Assembly (NCBI GenBank): GCA_016713765.1
Contig: JADJON010000001.1
Coordinates: 2,046,001-2,110,000 of the forward strand
DNA length: 64,000 nt
Origin: Bacteroidota bacterium
GTDB taxonomy: Bacteria > Bacteroidota > Bacteroidia > AKYH767-A > 2013-40CM-41-45
Direction: 5' to 3'
Part shown: positions 10,611 to 19,950 of the stretch, piece by piece
How positions within the stretch are numbered: position 1 is the first letter of the stretch
Layout of the letters: each line of letters opens with the position of its first letter
Made by a program: the position numbers and the translations under genes
Notes under the pieces: model-generated
Told to the model about the DNA's origin: nothing
Seen by the model: the letters and a program-made list of their open reading frames with translations, nothing else
Database searches by the model: none

Positions 10611-11867
10611 ATGCCTTCAGAACAGCCACGGAAGCGGCTCCTGGCAATCATTGGCGGTGGAGCAGCGGGTTTCTTCGCCGCGATCACCGCGGCCCGGCAG
10701 GATCCCTCGGCACAGGTGGTGATCCTGGAAAAGTCTTCCAGGGTCCTGGCCAAAGTGCGGATCAGCGGAGGCGGTCGCTGTAATGTCACCCATGCCTGCT
10801 TCGATCCAGCCTTACTGACCGGTTTCTACCCGCGTGGCGGTAAGGAACTGCGGCAAGTATTCAGTCGCTTCCAACCGCGGGATACCGTTAGTTGGTTTGA
10901 ACGGGAAGGTGTGCGGTTGAAGACCGAAGATGATGGTCGTATGTTTCCGGATACGGATCAATCTGAAACGATCGTGCGATGCCTGGAGGAGGCGGCACAA
11001 CATGCAGGTGTGGTGGTCAGGAAGCAGTCTGCGGTACTGGCTATAAATCCGGATCCAAACGGTGGAATGGTGTTACAGCTTGCTGACGGTTCACTGCGCG
11101 CCGACAAGGTCCTGGTCGCAAGTGGCGGGATGCCGAGTGCATCCGGTTTCGCCTGGCTGAAAGACGTTGGCCACGCGATCCAGGATCCGGTGCCCTCCCT
11201 GTTTACATTCAATCTTCCGCAAGATCCCCTGACTGGATTGCCGGGACTGGTCGTTGATCCTGCTGAAGTGAAATTGATCGGTACGAAGTTCAAAGAGACC
11301 GGACCGGTCTTGGTCACGCATTGGGGATTAAGCGGACCGGCGATCCTGCGGCTCAGCGCCCGGGCCGCCCGTGAACTGGCCGCAGTGCATTACCGTCAGG
11401 AAATCCTGATCAACTGGCTGCCGGGTCAGAACGAACAGCAATTACGGGAGATCTTTTCCGCCAATCGCCATCAGTTCGGAACCCGTATGCTTCGATCACA
11501 TACATTCGAAGGATTGCCGAAACGGATGTGGGAGTATTTACTGGTGTGCTGCGAGATACCCGAACAGGCGACCTGGTCGGAGTTGAAGTCGACCGAAATA
11601 CAACGACTCTGCGATAAGCTGTTGCGCGATAGACATCTGCTCAACGGGAAGACTACCTTCAAGGATGAATTTGTAACCTGTGGTGGCGTTAAGCTGAAGG
11701 AAGTGGATTTTCGAACGATGGAAAGCCGGTTGGTGCCTGGACTTTATTTCGCCGGCGAAGTACTCGATATCGATGGTCTGACCGGAGGATTTAATTTTCA
11801 GGCGGCCTGGAGTACCGGTTTCATCGCCGGGAAGTCAATGGCCGAAAGTTCATCCGCACTTCATTAA
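10611..11867 (+). CDS. HI0933/BaiN-family FAD-dependent flavoprotein
   Basis: Predicted NAD(P)/FAD-dependent oxidoreductase of the HI0933 family, 418 residues. The frame is open upstream to 10362, but that part overlaps mutS2 antisense and homology begins at MPSEQPRKRLLAIIGGG, so the ATG at 10611 is used. FAD-binding motif IIGGGAAG (residues 13-20), family hallmark ISGGGRCNVTH (51-61), and near the C-terminus the second flavin motif GLYFAGEVLDIDGLTGGFN with FQAAWSTGF. Members of this family are poorly characterised; one is linked to bile-acid reduction, others have no known substrate. No metabolic partner lies next to it, so the reaction is not assigned. Confidence 0.92.
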   Translation: MPSEQPRKRLLAIIGGGAAGFFAAITAARQDPSAQVVILEKSSRVLAKVRISGGGRCNVTHACFDPALLTGFYPRGGKELRQVFSRFQPRDTVSWFEREGVRLKTEDDGRMFPDTDQSETIVRCLEEAAQHAGVVVRKQSAVLAINPDPNGGMVLQLADGSLRADKVLVASGGMPSASGFAWLKDVGHAIQDPVPSLFTFNLPQDPLTGLPGLVVDPAEVKLIGTKFKETGPVLVTHWGLSGPAILRLSARAARELAAVHYRQEILINWLPGQNEQQLREIFSANRHQFGTRMLRSHTFEGLPKRMWEYLLVCCEIPEQATWSELKSTEIQRLCDKLLRDRHLLNGKTTFKDEFVTCGGVKLKEVDFRTMESRLVPGLYFAGEVLDIDGLTGGFNFQAAWSTGFIAGKSMAESSSALH

Positions 11868-11937
11868 AACGAAATCTATTTCAGAAGCGCCAATGCGCTC
11901 AATCCTTACCTTCGACATCCTGAACCAACAGCATTGC

Positions 11938-14295
11938 ATGACCAACTCCATCCGCGTATTCTGGATTTCCATATTCCTGCTATTCTCCGTGACAGGGCAG
12001 GCACAGTACACCCTGAGTGGAATCGTCTCCGACAAGTCCGACAAGACGAAGTTGATTGAAGGCGCAACGCTGTTCATCCCGGAATTCAACCGCATTGATC
12101 TATCCAAAGAAGGTGGCACCTACATTTTCCGAAACCTCCACCAGGGGCGAATCAATGTCCAGGTCACCCGCGCCGGGTATCGTAGCCGGCTGGTACAGGT
12201 TAGTCTTAAGGATTCCGCTACGGTCGTGAATGTGGAGATGGAACCTGCACTGATTGACTTGCAGGAGGTCACCGTGACCGGAAATCGCGAGCGACTACCG
12301 GATATGGTGCCCTACGCGCTCAGTACCATGACTCGTGACGAGTTGGAGCGCCAGGGTGCAGTGCATGTATTATCGGCTTTGGCTTATCAACCTGGAATCG
12401 ACAAGATCACCCTGGGAAATGGAATACAAAAGCCGGTGATTCGCGGCCTCTCGTTCAACCGACTTTTGATTTACCAATACGGGACACGGATCGAGAACCA
12501 GCCGTGGGACGATCGGCATGATATGGGCGTAAACGAGAACGGAGTCGATCAGGTGGAAGTACTGAAAGGCCCCGCGGCTTTGATGGCCGGTCCCGATGCG
12601 CTGGCCGGTGCCATCATCTTCACGGATGAAAAACCCGCGGCCTTGGGGACAACTTCCGGCGACGTCGACCTGGGGTTTTTCACCAATACACTGGGAATAC
12701 GCGGCCGTGCAGGAGTGAAGGGGATGAACAATAACGGCCTTTTCTACAGTTTCCGTGGAGGCTGGCAGTCGCATACGAGTTACATTCAGGGTGAAGGTGA
12801 AGAACGCCAGAAGAATGAGATCGATAAGGATTTCGCTCCCAACAGCAAGTTCGGTTCCACCGATGCCAAACTGGTCTTGGGAACGAGCAAGCGCTGGGGC
12901 GTTTCCAAACTGACCTACTCCTACCTGCGTCAACAGATCGGTATCGTCGAGCAGGAGGATGAGAGTCAATACCTGGAACCGGAACAGTTTACCGAGGAAC
13001 AACGGGATCGCGAATTCGAAGCACCGTACCAGGACGTAACCAATCACATTGTCTCAAGTGAGAATTCGATCCTCTTGCCAGGGGGCAGGATCAATGCCAA
13101 TCTTTCTTTCCAACACAATGACCGAAAGGAGTTTGAACCGACCGCGGATGGCGGGAAAGAGAAGGCAATCGGGCTGCGTCTCAACACCCTCACCTACGAT
13201 CTGCGCTATGGTTCGGATGGTGAAAAGAGATTCGAATGGTCGGTGGGTACGCAGGGATATATCCAGGGTAACAGGAACAACGGTCTCGAAGGGCTGGTAC
13301 CCGATGCCGATATCACCAACCTGGGCGTTTACGGAATGATCCATTACGATTGGAAGAACCTCCGGATCATGGCCGGTGGCCGTATCGACAGCCGCAGCAT
13401 GGACCTGGAATCGTATGAAGGTGGAGAAGAAACCGACTCCACGGAAATTCGTCCGGAGATCGAGTTGGAGAAGGAATACACGCTCCTGAACGGTTCCGTT
13501 GGGTTGGTGTGGAAGTTCCACAAGGGTTGGACGCTGAAAGGGAACTTCGGCACCGGTGTAACGGCTCCCAACTATTTGCAGTTGGCTACCTACGGCCCCC
13601 ATGAGGGAGCCTATCGCTTCGAGATCGGTAACCAGCAATTGGAGCAGGAACAAAGCAGGGAAACCGACCTCGGCCTTTCCTGGGAAGGACGTTGGTTGGC
13701 CATCAACGCCCAGGCGTTTTATAACCAGGTGGCGAATTTCATTTACCTCCAAAACACCGGACGGTTTGATAGTGTGACGGTCGCTGGAAAGGATTCGCTG
13801 TATCCGGTATACAATTATGTCCAGAACAGCGCTACACTTTCGGGAGGAGAACTCACCCTCAACATCCACCATCCCAAGGCCTCCTGGGTCGATTTGCAGC
13901 TTGCCTACGGAATGACCGTCGGGGAACTGGATCGTGGAGGTAATCTACCGTTCATACCGGCCAATAAGACCGTCGCTTCACTCAGCATACACAAGCCCCG
14001 GTTGAATTACCTCTATGAACCCTTCGCACGAATCGTCTTGAGTAACTATGCTAAGCAGGATAAGCTGGCGGAATTTGAGCAGGCAACCGACGGTTATCAG
14101 CTCATCGACTTGCATCTGGGCGGCTCCTTTCATTGGGGAAGGCAACAATTTGACATTACCGTGTCCGTCAACAACCTCTTGAACGAGGGGTATTTCAATC
14201 ATCTGTCCCTCATCCGGGCCATCGGATACCGGGAAATGGGCCGGAATGTGGCGATTCGACTCCGCGTTCCCTTTGGGATCCACAACGGCTCCTGA
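11938..14295 (+). CDS. TonB-dependent outer-membrane receptor
   Basis: Outer-membrane active transporter, 785 residues from the ATG at 11938, which opens into the signal peptide MTNSIRVFWISIFLLFSVTG (an ATG at 11893 would add 15 residues in front and spoil it). Order: carboxypeptidase-regulatory-like domain (about 22-105, YTLSGIVSDKSD ... RNLHQGRINVQVTRAGY), plug (about 120-230, with VPYALSTMTRDEL, VIRGLSFNR, VEVLKGPAALMAGPDALAGAI), then a 22-strand-type barrel ending in aromatic RVPFGI. The plug resembles metal or small-chelate receptors more than SusC, and no SusD gene is adjacent. The ligand is unknown; the preceding gene encodes the flavoprotein and the following one a Ctp protease. Confidence 0.92.
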   Translation: MTNSIRVFWISIFLLFSVTGQAQYTLSGIVSDKSDKTKLIEGATLFIPEFNRIDLSKEGGTYIFRNLHQGRINVQVTRAGYRSRLVQVSLKDSATVVNVEMEPALIDLQEVTVTGNRERLPDMVPYALSTMTRDELERQGAVHVLSALAYQPGIDKITLGNGIQKPVIRGLSFNRLLIYQYGTRIENQPWDDRHDMGVNENGVDQVEVLKGPAALMAGPDALAGAIIFTDEKPAALGTTSGDVDLGFFTNTLGIRGRAGVKGMNNNGLFYSFRGGWQSHTSYIQGEGEERQKNEIDKDFAPNSKFGSTDAKLVLGTSKRWGVSKLTYSYLRQQIGIVEQEDESQYLEPEQFTEEQRDREFEAPYQDVTNHIVSSENSILLPGGRINANLSFQHNDRKEFEPTADGGKEKAIGLRLNTLTYDLRYGSDGEKRFEWSVGTQGYIQGNRNNGLEGLVPDADITNLGVYGMIHYDWKNLRIMAGGRIDSRSMDLESYEGGEETDSTEIRPEIELEKEYTLLNGSVGLVWKFHKGWTLKGNFGTGVTAPNYLQLATYGPHEGAYRFEIGNQQLEQEQSRETDLGLSWEGRWLAINAQAFYNQVANFIYLQNTGRFDSVTVAGKDSLYPVYNYVQNSATLSGGELTLNIHHPKASWVDLQLAYGMTVGELDRGGNLPFIPANKTVASLSIHKPRLNYLYEPFARIVLSNYAKQDKLAEFEQATDGYQLIDLHLGGSFHWGRQQFDITVSVNNLLNEGYFNHLSLIRAIGYREMGRNVAIRLRVPFGIHNGS

Positions 14296-14354
14296 TCAAC
14301 CCCAAACTGCGTAAAACCTCCCGGGACTTAGGATTTCCTTAACGCTCCCGCAAG

Positions 14355-14362
14355 TATCTTTG
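14355..14362 (+). promoter_or_regulatory. -7 element TATCTTTG abutting the Ctp protease gene
   Basis: Exact TAnnTTTG match ending 6 nt before the ATG at 14369, implying a very short or absent leader. Confidence 0.55.
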
Positions 14363-14368
14363 TACTAC

Positions 14369-15973
14369 ATGAAAAGTGTATCCATCCTCCGACGCTTCCG
14401 CTCGCTATTGCCGGTTGCGTTTTCCCTCCTTGCGCTCCAGCCGGTCATGGCTCAGAATGGACAAAGCAAACTGGAGTATGCCTTGCAATTGATTAAGTTC
14501 TGGTATGTCGATACGGTCAACGAAAAGCAGTTGTCCGACGAAGCGATCCGCGCCATGCTAAAGGACCTCGATCCGCATTCGGTCTATATTCCGCTCGAAG
14601 AGATGCGGGAAATGAACGAGCCGCTGGTCGGTAACTTCGAAGGGGTCGGTATCCAGTTCAACATCAACAACGACACGATCCTGATCACCCAGACCATTCC
14701 GGGTGGTCCATCCGAAAAACTCGGACTCCGGGCCGGCGACCGCATCGTTACGATCAATGACTCCACCGTCGCTGGCATCAAGATCACGAACAACGATGTA
14801 CTCAAGAAACTGCGGGGACCGAAAGGAACCAAAGTGAAAGTGACCATCTTCCGTCGGGGGAGTGCGGACTTGCTCGACTTCATGATCACCCGCGACAAGA
14901 TTCCGCTCTTCAGTGTGGACGCATCGTATCTCGTAACACCGCAGATCGGTTATATCAAGATCTCCCGTTTTGCCGACTCAACTCCGTCCGAATTCCGGGA
15001 CGCGCTCGAGAAACTCAAGAAGCAGGGCATAACAGCACTGATTCTCGATCTTCAGGGGAATGGCGGCGGCTACCTGAATAAAGCGGTCGAGCTTTCGGAT
15101 GAATTCCTGTCGGAAGGAAAAAAGATCGTCTTCACCCGCGGCCGCATGACCCAATCGGAAGATTACATGTCTTCCGTGATGGGTGGTTGGGAAAAGGGTA
15201 AACTGGCGATTCTCATCGATGAAACCAGCGCTTCCGCCAGTGAGATCGTTTCAGGCGCCGTGCAGGATTGGGACCGCGGACTGATCGTGGGCCGACGCAG
15301 TTTTGGCAAAGGACTCGTGCAGAAGTCGTACGGCCTGCCGGACGGCTCCATGATCCGCCTGACCGTCGCGCATTACTATACGCCTTCAGGTCGCTGTATC
15401 CAGAAGCCCTACGAACCCGGGCAGGAGGACGAATACGATATGGATTACGTCAATCGGTTCAAACATGGTGAACTCTTCTATGCTGACAGTATCCGTTTTC
15501 AGGATTCCACCGAATATTTCACCAGTGCCAAACGCCTCGTGAGAGGGGGAGGTGGCATCATGCCGGATGTATTTGTCCCACTGGACACCAGCATGAGTAG
15601 CACGTACTATACCGACCTGCTGCGTAAGAATATCCTGGGTGATTTCACGCTGAACTATGTGGATCGTAACCGGAATAAACTGTTGTCCGCTTACCCGGAC
15701 ATGGCGGTGTTCAAACGAGATTTCAAACCCGAAGGCGCGTTCTTCGAAGAGTTCCTGGAAGCTGCCAGCAAGGGCGGAGTGCCCATGGACAGTGCAGGAT
15801 TTCGTACCTCGGAACGCCTGATCCGACTGCAGTTGAAAGCATTGGTCGCGCGCAATCTCTGGGATATTGGCGCCTACTTCCAGGTGATCAACGATATCAA
15901 TGTCGTTCTGCAACGGGCGATCGAATCGATCAACGATAACAGTTTCGAGCGACTCAAGATATCGGCCCGGTAA
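14369..15973 (+). CDS. S41 C-terminal processing peptidase
   Basis: Exported serine protease of the CtpA/Prc type, 534 residues. The start is the ATG at 14369 (MKSVSILRR); a TTG 9 nt upstream is in frame but sits inside the -7 element. Signal peptide to about residue 29 (PVMAQ). A PDZ domain spans roughly 85-165 (GVGIQFNINNDT, GLRAGDRIVTIND). The S41 core contains LDLQGNGGGYL and the catalytic dyad Ser289 (ETSASASEI) and Lys314 (FGKGLVQ), 25 residues apart as in Prc. A C-terminal helical domain of ~130 residues follows. Substrates are likely envelope proteins. The next gene begins 7 bp downstream and may be co-transcribed. Confidence 0.94.
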   Translation: MKSVSILRRFRSLLPVAFSLLALQPVMAQNGQSKLEYALQLIKFWYVDTVNEKQLSDEAIRAMLKDLDPHSVYIPLEEMREMNEPLVGNFEGVGIQFNINNDTILITQTIPGGPSEKLGLRAGDRIVTINDSTVAGIKITNNDVLKKLRGPKGTKVKVTIFRRGSADLLDFMITRDKIPLFSVDASYLVTPQIGYIKISRFADSTPSEFRDALEKLKKQGITALILDLQGNGGGYLNKAVELSDEFLSEGKKIVFTRGRMTQSEDYMSSVMGGWEKGKLAILIDETSASASEIVSGAVQDWDRGLIVGRRSFGKGLVQKSYGLPDGSMIRLTVAHYYTPSGRCIQKPYEPGQEDEYDMDYVNRFKHGELFYADSIRFQDSTEYFTSAKRLVRGGGGIMPDVFVPLDTSMSSTYYTDLLRKNILGDFTLNYVDRNRNKLLSAYPDMAVFKRDFKPEGAFFEEFLEAASKGGVPMDSAGFRTSERLIRLQLKALVARNLWDIGAYFQVINDINVVLQRAIESINDNSFERLKISAR

Positions 15974-15979
15974 TAGAAG

Positions 15980-17254
15980 ATGATGGGTAGATCGTTCGCT
16001 GGGAAATTCCTGTTGGCAATAGGATGTGTCGGACTGTCGGCGTTAAATGTCTTTGCGCAACCAGCCGGTTCGTTTAGCGTGATGAACTGGAACCTGCTGA
16101 ACTGGCCCAATACCTCGGATCTGGTCAACGATACAACAACGCGCCTTCCTTATTACCGGACGGTGGTCGAGTATGCTGATCCCGATATCCTCGTCACCGA
16201 GGAGAATCAGACCTCGTACAGCACAACCTGGTTCCTGAACTCGGTCCTGAACCTGCGCAGACCGGGTGTATACCGCCAGGGTAATTACATCCAGGGCCCC
16301 GACAGCAACAACGGCATTTTCTACAAGGATTCACTTTTCCGTTTTGTGAGCAATGTGCCGATCGAAACGACATTGCGCGACATCAATGTCTTCACCTTGG
16401 TATTTAAGCCGACCGGCGACACGCTTCGGGTGTATGCCGTACACCTGAAGGCCAGCACAGGCGTCACCAACGAAGCCCAACGCGCACAGGAGGTGGATTC
16501 ACTTCGCCGCCGGACGGATCTGCTACCGGCGGGTACCGATTTTCTCGTTTGTGGCGACTTCAATATTTACGGAGACTATGAAGCCGCCTATCAAAAATTG
16601 ATCGTAGACCGCCCTGTCGATGACGGCAATGTTGTCGACGTCCTGAATCTTACCGGCATCTGGAATGATCCCGCCTACGCGCCATTTCACACCCAATCAA
16701 CACGACTGAATGCAGTCGGTGGAGGAAGTAACGGCGGGATGGACGATCGTTTTGATATGATACTGATGTCAAACGCGCTGGTGCAGGCAGGTGAATTGTA
16801 CTACCTGCCCGGCACCTACGAGGCTATCGGTAACGACGGTAATCACTTCAACGAGTCGATCAACTACGGGACCAATACAGCCGTTCCGGCAACTGTTGCT
16901 GATGCTTTGTACGGAGCATCCGATCATTTGCCGGTCATCGTTCGGATACAGTCGGGTACCTCGCCCGGAATCAATGAGCCGGAGTTACCCATCACTGCTT
17001 TTCGAGTTTTCCCAAACCCGACAAACAGCTATTTTCAACTGGAAGGGGACTTGCGAGATCCGGTCGGAGAACTGTTTTTACACCTGTACGATCTGCAAGG
17101 AAGAAGCATTTTTTCCGAAGATTTGAATAGAATGCCTTCCGGGTATTTCAGAATCGAACGTGCTTTGCCGACGGGTCTGGAACCTGGCGCGTATCTGGTT
17201 ACCTTGAGTGCTCGTAACTGGCTGAAGGGCAGCGTTTTAATTGTTGGCTGGTAA
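15980..17254 (+). CDS. Secreted endonuclease/exonuclease/phosphatase-fold protein with T9SS domain
   Basis: 424-residue exported protein. Signal peptide MMGRSFAGKFLLAIGCVGL to about residue 27. The EEP (DNase I-like) fold spans about 30-320: NWNLLNW, VTEENQ with the metal-binding Glu, VYAVHLKAS, VCGDFNIYGDYEAAYQ and the terminal catalytic ASDHLPVIV. The last ~90 residues (FRVFPNPTNSYFQL to LIVGW) are a Por sorting domain. The family covers DNases, sphingomyelinases and phosphatases, so the substrate is not assignable; extracellular nucleic acid scavenging is one possibility. Its ATG lies 7 bp after the Ctp protease gene, suggesting one transcript. Confidence 0.88.
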   Translation: MMGRSFAGKFLLAIGCVGLSALNVFAQPAGSFSVMNWNLLNWPNTSDLVNDTTTRLPYYRTVVEYADPDILVTEENQTSYSTTWFLNSVLNLRRPGVYRQGNYIQGPDSNNGIFYKDSLFRFVSNVPIETTLRDINVFTLVFKPTGDTLRVYAVHLKASTGVTNEAQRAQEVDSLRRRTDLLPAGTDFLVCGDFNIYGDYEAAYQKLIVDRPVDDGNVVDVLNLTGIWNDPAYAPFHTQSTRLNAVGGGSNGGMDDRFDMILMSNALVQAGELYYLPGTYEAIGNDGNHFNESINYGTNTAVPATVADALYGASDHLPVIVRIQSGTSPGINEPELPITAFRVFPNPTNSYFQLEGDLRDPVGELFLHLYDLQGRSIFSEDLNRMPSGYFRIERALPTGLEPGAYLVTLSARNWLKGSVLIVGW

Positions 17255-17356
17255 AAAATAAGTGCTCTGTAAGAACGGAGTGTAATGCACCCCCGCTTGG
17301 TGTTCAAACCTTTTAATTTTCCTGGTAGTTAAATGATTTGTTTGTGATCGGCTTCC

Positions 17357-17923
17357 ATGAAAAAGAAAGTGGGTACTCCAAGGCCTCAGGTCGGTTCCTT
17401 GCTGATCTCTGAGCCTTTCAATCCGGAGCCTTCGTTTAAACGCTCGGTGGTCATCATCAGCCAGCATAACACGAAGGGTACGATCGGGTTTATCATCAAC
17501 AAACCGACTCCGTTGAAGATCGGGGATGCCCTCGACGACTTTCCGGAGTTCGATGCGCCGGTCTATTGGGGTGGTCCGATCAAACTGGATTCCATCTACT
17601 ACGTGCACTCGATCCGGAATCTTCCGGGGAGCAAGAAAATCAGCGAGGGCATCTATTGGGGTGGAGATTACGAGCAGTTGAAAGTGATGATCGAATCGGG
17701 AGAAGTGACGACGGATCAGATCAAGTTCATTGCTGGTTTTGCATGCTGGGTTCCGCACCAGTTGGAAGATGAGATCCTGCACGATAACTGGTGGATAACG
17801 CCCGCGGATACGCACAGCGCGCTGATTGAAGAACCGACAACGGTCTGGGGAAGCGTGCTGCGCAAGATGGGACACGTTTACGGCATCCTGAATGATTTCC
17901 CGGAGGATCCCGGCATCAATTGA
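17357..17923 (+). CDS. YqgE/AlgH family protein
   Basis: 188-residue cytoplasmic protein of the YqgE/AlgH family (DUF179). Diagnostic features: GSLLISEPF near the N-terminus, RSVVIISQHNTKGTIGFIINKP (strand-turn core), VYWGGPI, YWGGDYEQL, and the late FAGFACWVPHQLEDEI. Length is normal. The biochemical role is not established; AlgH was described as a regulator in Pseudomonas, but most members are simply conserved. The 102 bp upstream holds no clear -7 element. The gene ends at a strong bidirectional terminator shared with the lipoprotein gene on the opposite strand. Confidence 0.93.
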   Translation: MKKKVGTPRPQVGSLLISEPFNPEPSFKRSVVIISQHNTKGTIGFIINKPTPLKIGDALDDFPEFDAPVYWGGPIKLDSIYYVHSIRNLPGSKKISEGIYWGGDYEQLKVMIESGEVTTDQIKFIAGFACWVPHQLEDEILHDNWWITPADTHSALIEEPTTVWGSVLRKMGHVYGILNDFPEDPGIN

Positions 17924-17940
17924 AATATCAAGAAAATAAA

Positions 17941-17972
17941 AAGCCCCGAAACATCTGCTTCGGGGCTTTTTC
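17941..17972. terminator. Bidirectional intrinsic terminator
   Basis: Perfect 10-bp stem (17941-17950 with 17959-17968, AAGCCCCGAA/TTCGGGGCTT) flanked by A-rich sequence on the left and TTTT on the right, so it can stop both the yqgE transcript and the opposing lipoprotein transcript. Confidence 0.88.
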
Positions 17973-17985
17973 ATGCTGATGAAGT

Positions 17986-18816
17986 TCAGCGCAGGTGTAC
18001 GATACGCGACTGCCCGTTTACGGTAACCGTTGCTTCGTCGTCGCAGGTCCCGCTGCCGAAATCGATGCTACGGTCTGGACGGTTGGAGCTGCTCACGCTG
18101 ATGGTTCCGCTTGTGATCCAACGGCAATCATGCTCCCGAACAAGGTCGGTAAGCGTCGCTTGAAAAGTATCCCCGCGATCATTGCTGCCGGTAGCGGTAC
18201 CATTTACACGATAGACATCATTCACGCAGGTACTGTCACCGAATCCGGCAATCATCTCCCGTGTGCGTTGGCTGTTCCAGGTTTTCCACCGCCCATCGGG
18301 CAAGGTGACCCGCATGTTTTGCGCATCGATGTTCCACACCATGTTACCAGCGGCATTGAAACCGGTATTCGTCACCGTCCGTGTGCCTTCAATGAGACGG
18401 CCATCAACATGATAATCGGAGAATACGACGGTCCACGCAGCGCCCGGATCGAAGTAGCGACCCGAATAGGTGATCAGGATCTGACCGCTGCGGGTCCTTC
18501 CGTCCTGTCCGGTACAACCGGTCCCGAAATCGATCGTGACCGTGTGGTTGATCGAATCACGCAGGATGTTGGCGCAACTTCCGAAGCCGAAGCGACCGGT
18601 TTCGGAGGTGCGTTGGTTGGATACACCGCTGGTCATCGCCGCTTCGGCATCCAGATGATCCATGTCCGCGTTGATGTTTTCCGCCTGACCGATCTCCTGG
18701 AGAGCGGTCATCGCGTTTTCGCTTTCTGAATTACTGTCTTTCTTGCAACCGGTGTTCAAGAGGAGGGCCAGGGCGGCGACAAGACACACCAGGGCCGTGA
18801 AACGTGTTGGTTTCAT
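17986..18816 (-). CDS. Hypothetical lipoprotein
   Basis: 276-residue predicted lipoprotein: signal MKPTRFTALVCLVAALALLL with lipobox NTGCKK (Cys at about 24). The mature part starts with an acidic Ser/Glu-rich linker. It then contains a beta-rich region of repeated Gly/Thr/Asp stretches (GFGSCANILRD, TIDFGTGCTGQDGRTRSGQILITYSGRY split over several strands, later IDFGSGTCDDEATVTVNG). Four to six cysteines, two in near-identical contexts (FGTGC and FGSGTC), suggest an internal duplication with disulfides. I recognise no characterised family. It is the last gene on the minus strand before the bidirectional terminator and stands apart from the GNAT gene upstream (113-bp gap). Confidence 0.75.
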   Translation of the reverse strand: MKPTRFTALVCLVAALALLLNTGCKKDSNSESENAMTALQEIGQAENINADMDHLDAEAAMTSGVSNQRTSETGRFGFGSCANILRDSINHTVTIDFGTGCTGQDGRTRSGQILITYSGRYFDPGAAWTVVFSDYHVDGRLIEGTRTVTNTGFNAAGNMVWNIDAQNMRVTLPDGRWKTWNSQRTREMIAGFGDSTCVNDVYRVNGTATGSNDRGDTFQATLTDLVREHDCRWITSGTISVSSSNRPDRSIDFGSGTCDDEATVTVNGQSRIVHLR

Positions 18817-18929
18817 AGTAAGAGGAATGAAGGTGTTGGGGTAACGTTCGTCCCGAACGCTGGGGTGTTTGCAAACGACAACCCTATGACCGCCGGTAGG
18901 CCTTGAGGTTTAAGGACGAGCGAAAAAAG

Positions 18930-19355
18930 TCAACCCCAGTTGGTGGCGAAGTGGAAGGAAGTAATATTGAATCCCTTTTTCAGATAGAGTCGGTGCGCGT
19001 CGTAGCGGGCTGGAATGCTGCCAGAGTCCAGGTGCACGCCATCCAGTCCTTGTTTTCGCGCCGTCTCGAATACGCGCTCGAGCAGCGCGGAAGCGTATCC
19101 TTTTCCCCGATAGTTGGGGAGGGTGCCGAGGTCATCCACATAAATCACACGCCCCCAGGCCAGATGCTCGCTGTAACGGTATCCGCAGAAGGCGGTGGCT
19201 ACACCGTCTTCTTCCGTATAGATAAGATGATAACCCCGCTGCATCATCCCACCGATCAGCGATCGGATATTCTCTTCATTCACGTTCGGTCGCAAAGCGC
19301 GAACAACCGGTAGCACTTGCAACAATTCGTCGGGATGCTGGATCGTTTTGATCAT
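18930..19355 (-). CDS. GNAT-family N-acetyltransferase
   Basis: 141-residue GNAT enzyme transferring acetyl from acetyl-CoA to an amine. The CoA pyrophosphate-binding motif is NYRGKGYASALL (about residues 99-110), preceded by the strand VIYVDDLGT and followed by the helix RVFETARKQ and the late RLYLKKGF. Length is at the short end of the family but complete. It is last in a minus-strand run (thioredoxin-like, nfo, GNAT, GNAT), 28 bp after the preceding GNAT. The substrate is unknown. Confidence 0.88.
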   Translation of the reverse strand: MIKTIQHPDELLQVLPVVRALRPNVNEENIRSLIGGMMQRGYHLIYTEEDGVATAFCGYRYSEHLAWGRVIYVDDLGTLPNYRGKGYASALLERVFETARKQGLDGVHLDSGSIPARYDAHRLYLKKGFNITSFHFATNWG

Positions 19356-19383
19356 GATGGTAGTGGACGTTGAGCGGGACGAT

Positions 19384-19950
19384 TCAGGTGAAGTTTAATC
19401 GGACGATCGGACGGGTAGGGGAGCGCCGTGCGACTTCCCGAAAGCCTGCCTTCAAATATCCGCCTAAGGTACCGGTATAGGCGAATACGTCGGGTAGCCC
19501 CGCCGGCTGATCAACCGGGTACGCTTCGATCCGTTCCGCGCCCGATTTCCTGGCGAACTGTGCGGCGGCATTGATCAGCGCAGTGGAAAGTCCCTGGCGA
19601 CGATGATCTTTTCGAATGAAGAGGCAGACGATGCTCCAGGTCGGACTGTCATCCAAAGGCTTCAGGATGCGGGAACCGGAGAGGCGCGGGAAGTCTTCGC
19701 GCGGACCCATCGAAATCCAGCCCACAGCTTCCTTTCCGGAGAGGGCCAGAATACCCGGTGGAAATTTCCTCGTAAGGTTCCGCAGCCGCCTTTTATTACC
19801 TGCCCCTTTGCCGGCATTGTAGTCGGAAGCTTTTAATCGCCAATGCATGCACCAGCAACCACCGCAAGCACCTTTTTCACCGAAGAGGTCTTCCAATTGT
19901 GACCAGTGACCAGCTGTCACCGGCTCAAAACGAATCCTGGCGCTGCTCAT
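19384..19950 (-). CDS. GNAT-family N-acetyltransferase with N-terminal Cys motif
   Basis: 188-residue GNAT protein. The N-terminus carries a clustered cysteine/tryptophan motif, ACGGCWCMHW (residues 28-37, Cys29, Cys32, Cys34), seen in one GNAT subfamily; it may bind a metal or be redox-active. The acetyl-CoA site is IRKDHRRQGLSTALI (about 113-127), followed by GAERIEAYPVD and YLKAGFREV. The start codon overlaps the nfo stop by 4 nt (ATGA), so it is translationally coupled to the AP endonuclease gene. Substrate unknown; small-molecule resistance or protein modification are both possible. Confidence 0.88.
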   Translation of the reverse strand: MSSARIRFEPVTAGHWSQLEDLFGEKGACGGCWCMHWRLKASDYNAGKGAGNKRRLRNLTRKFPPGILALSGKEAVGWISMGPREDFPRLSGSRILKPLDDSPTWSIVCLFIRKDHRRQGLSTALINAAAQFARKSGAERIEAYPVDQPAGLPDVFAYTGTLGGYLKAGFREVARRSPTRPIVRLNFT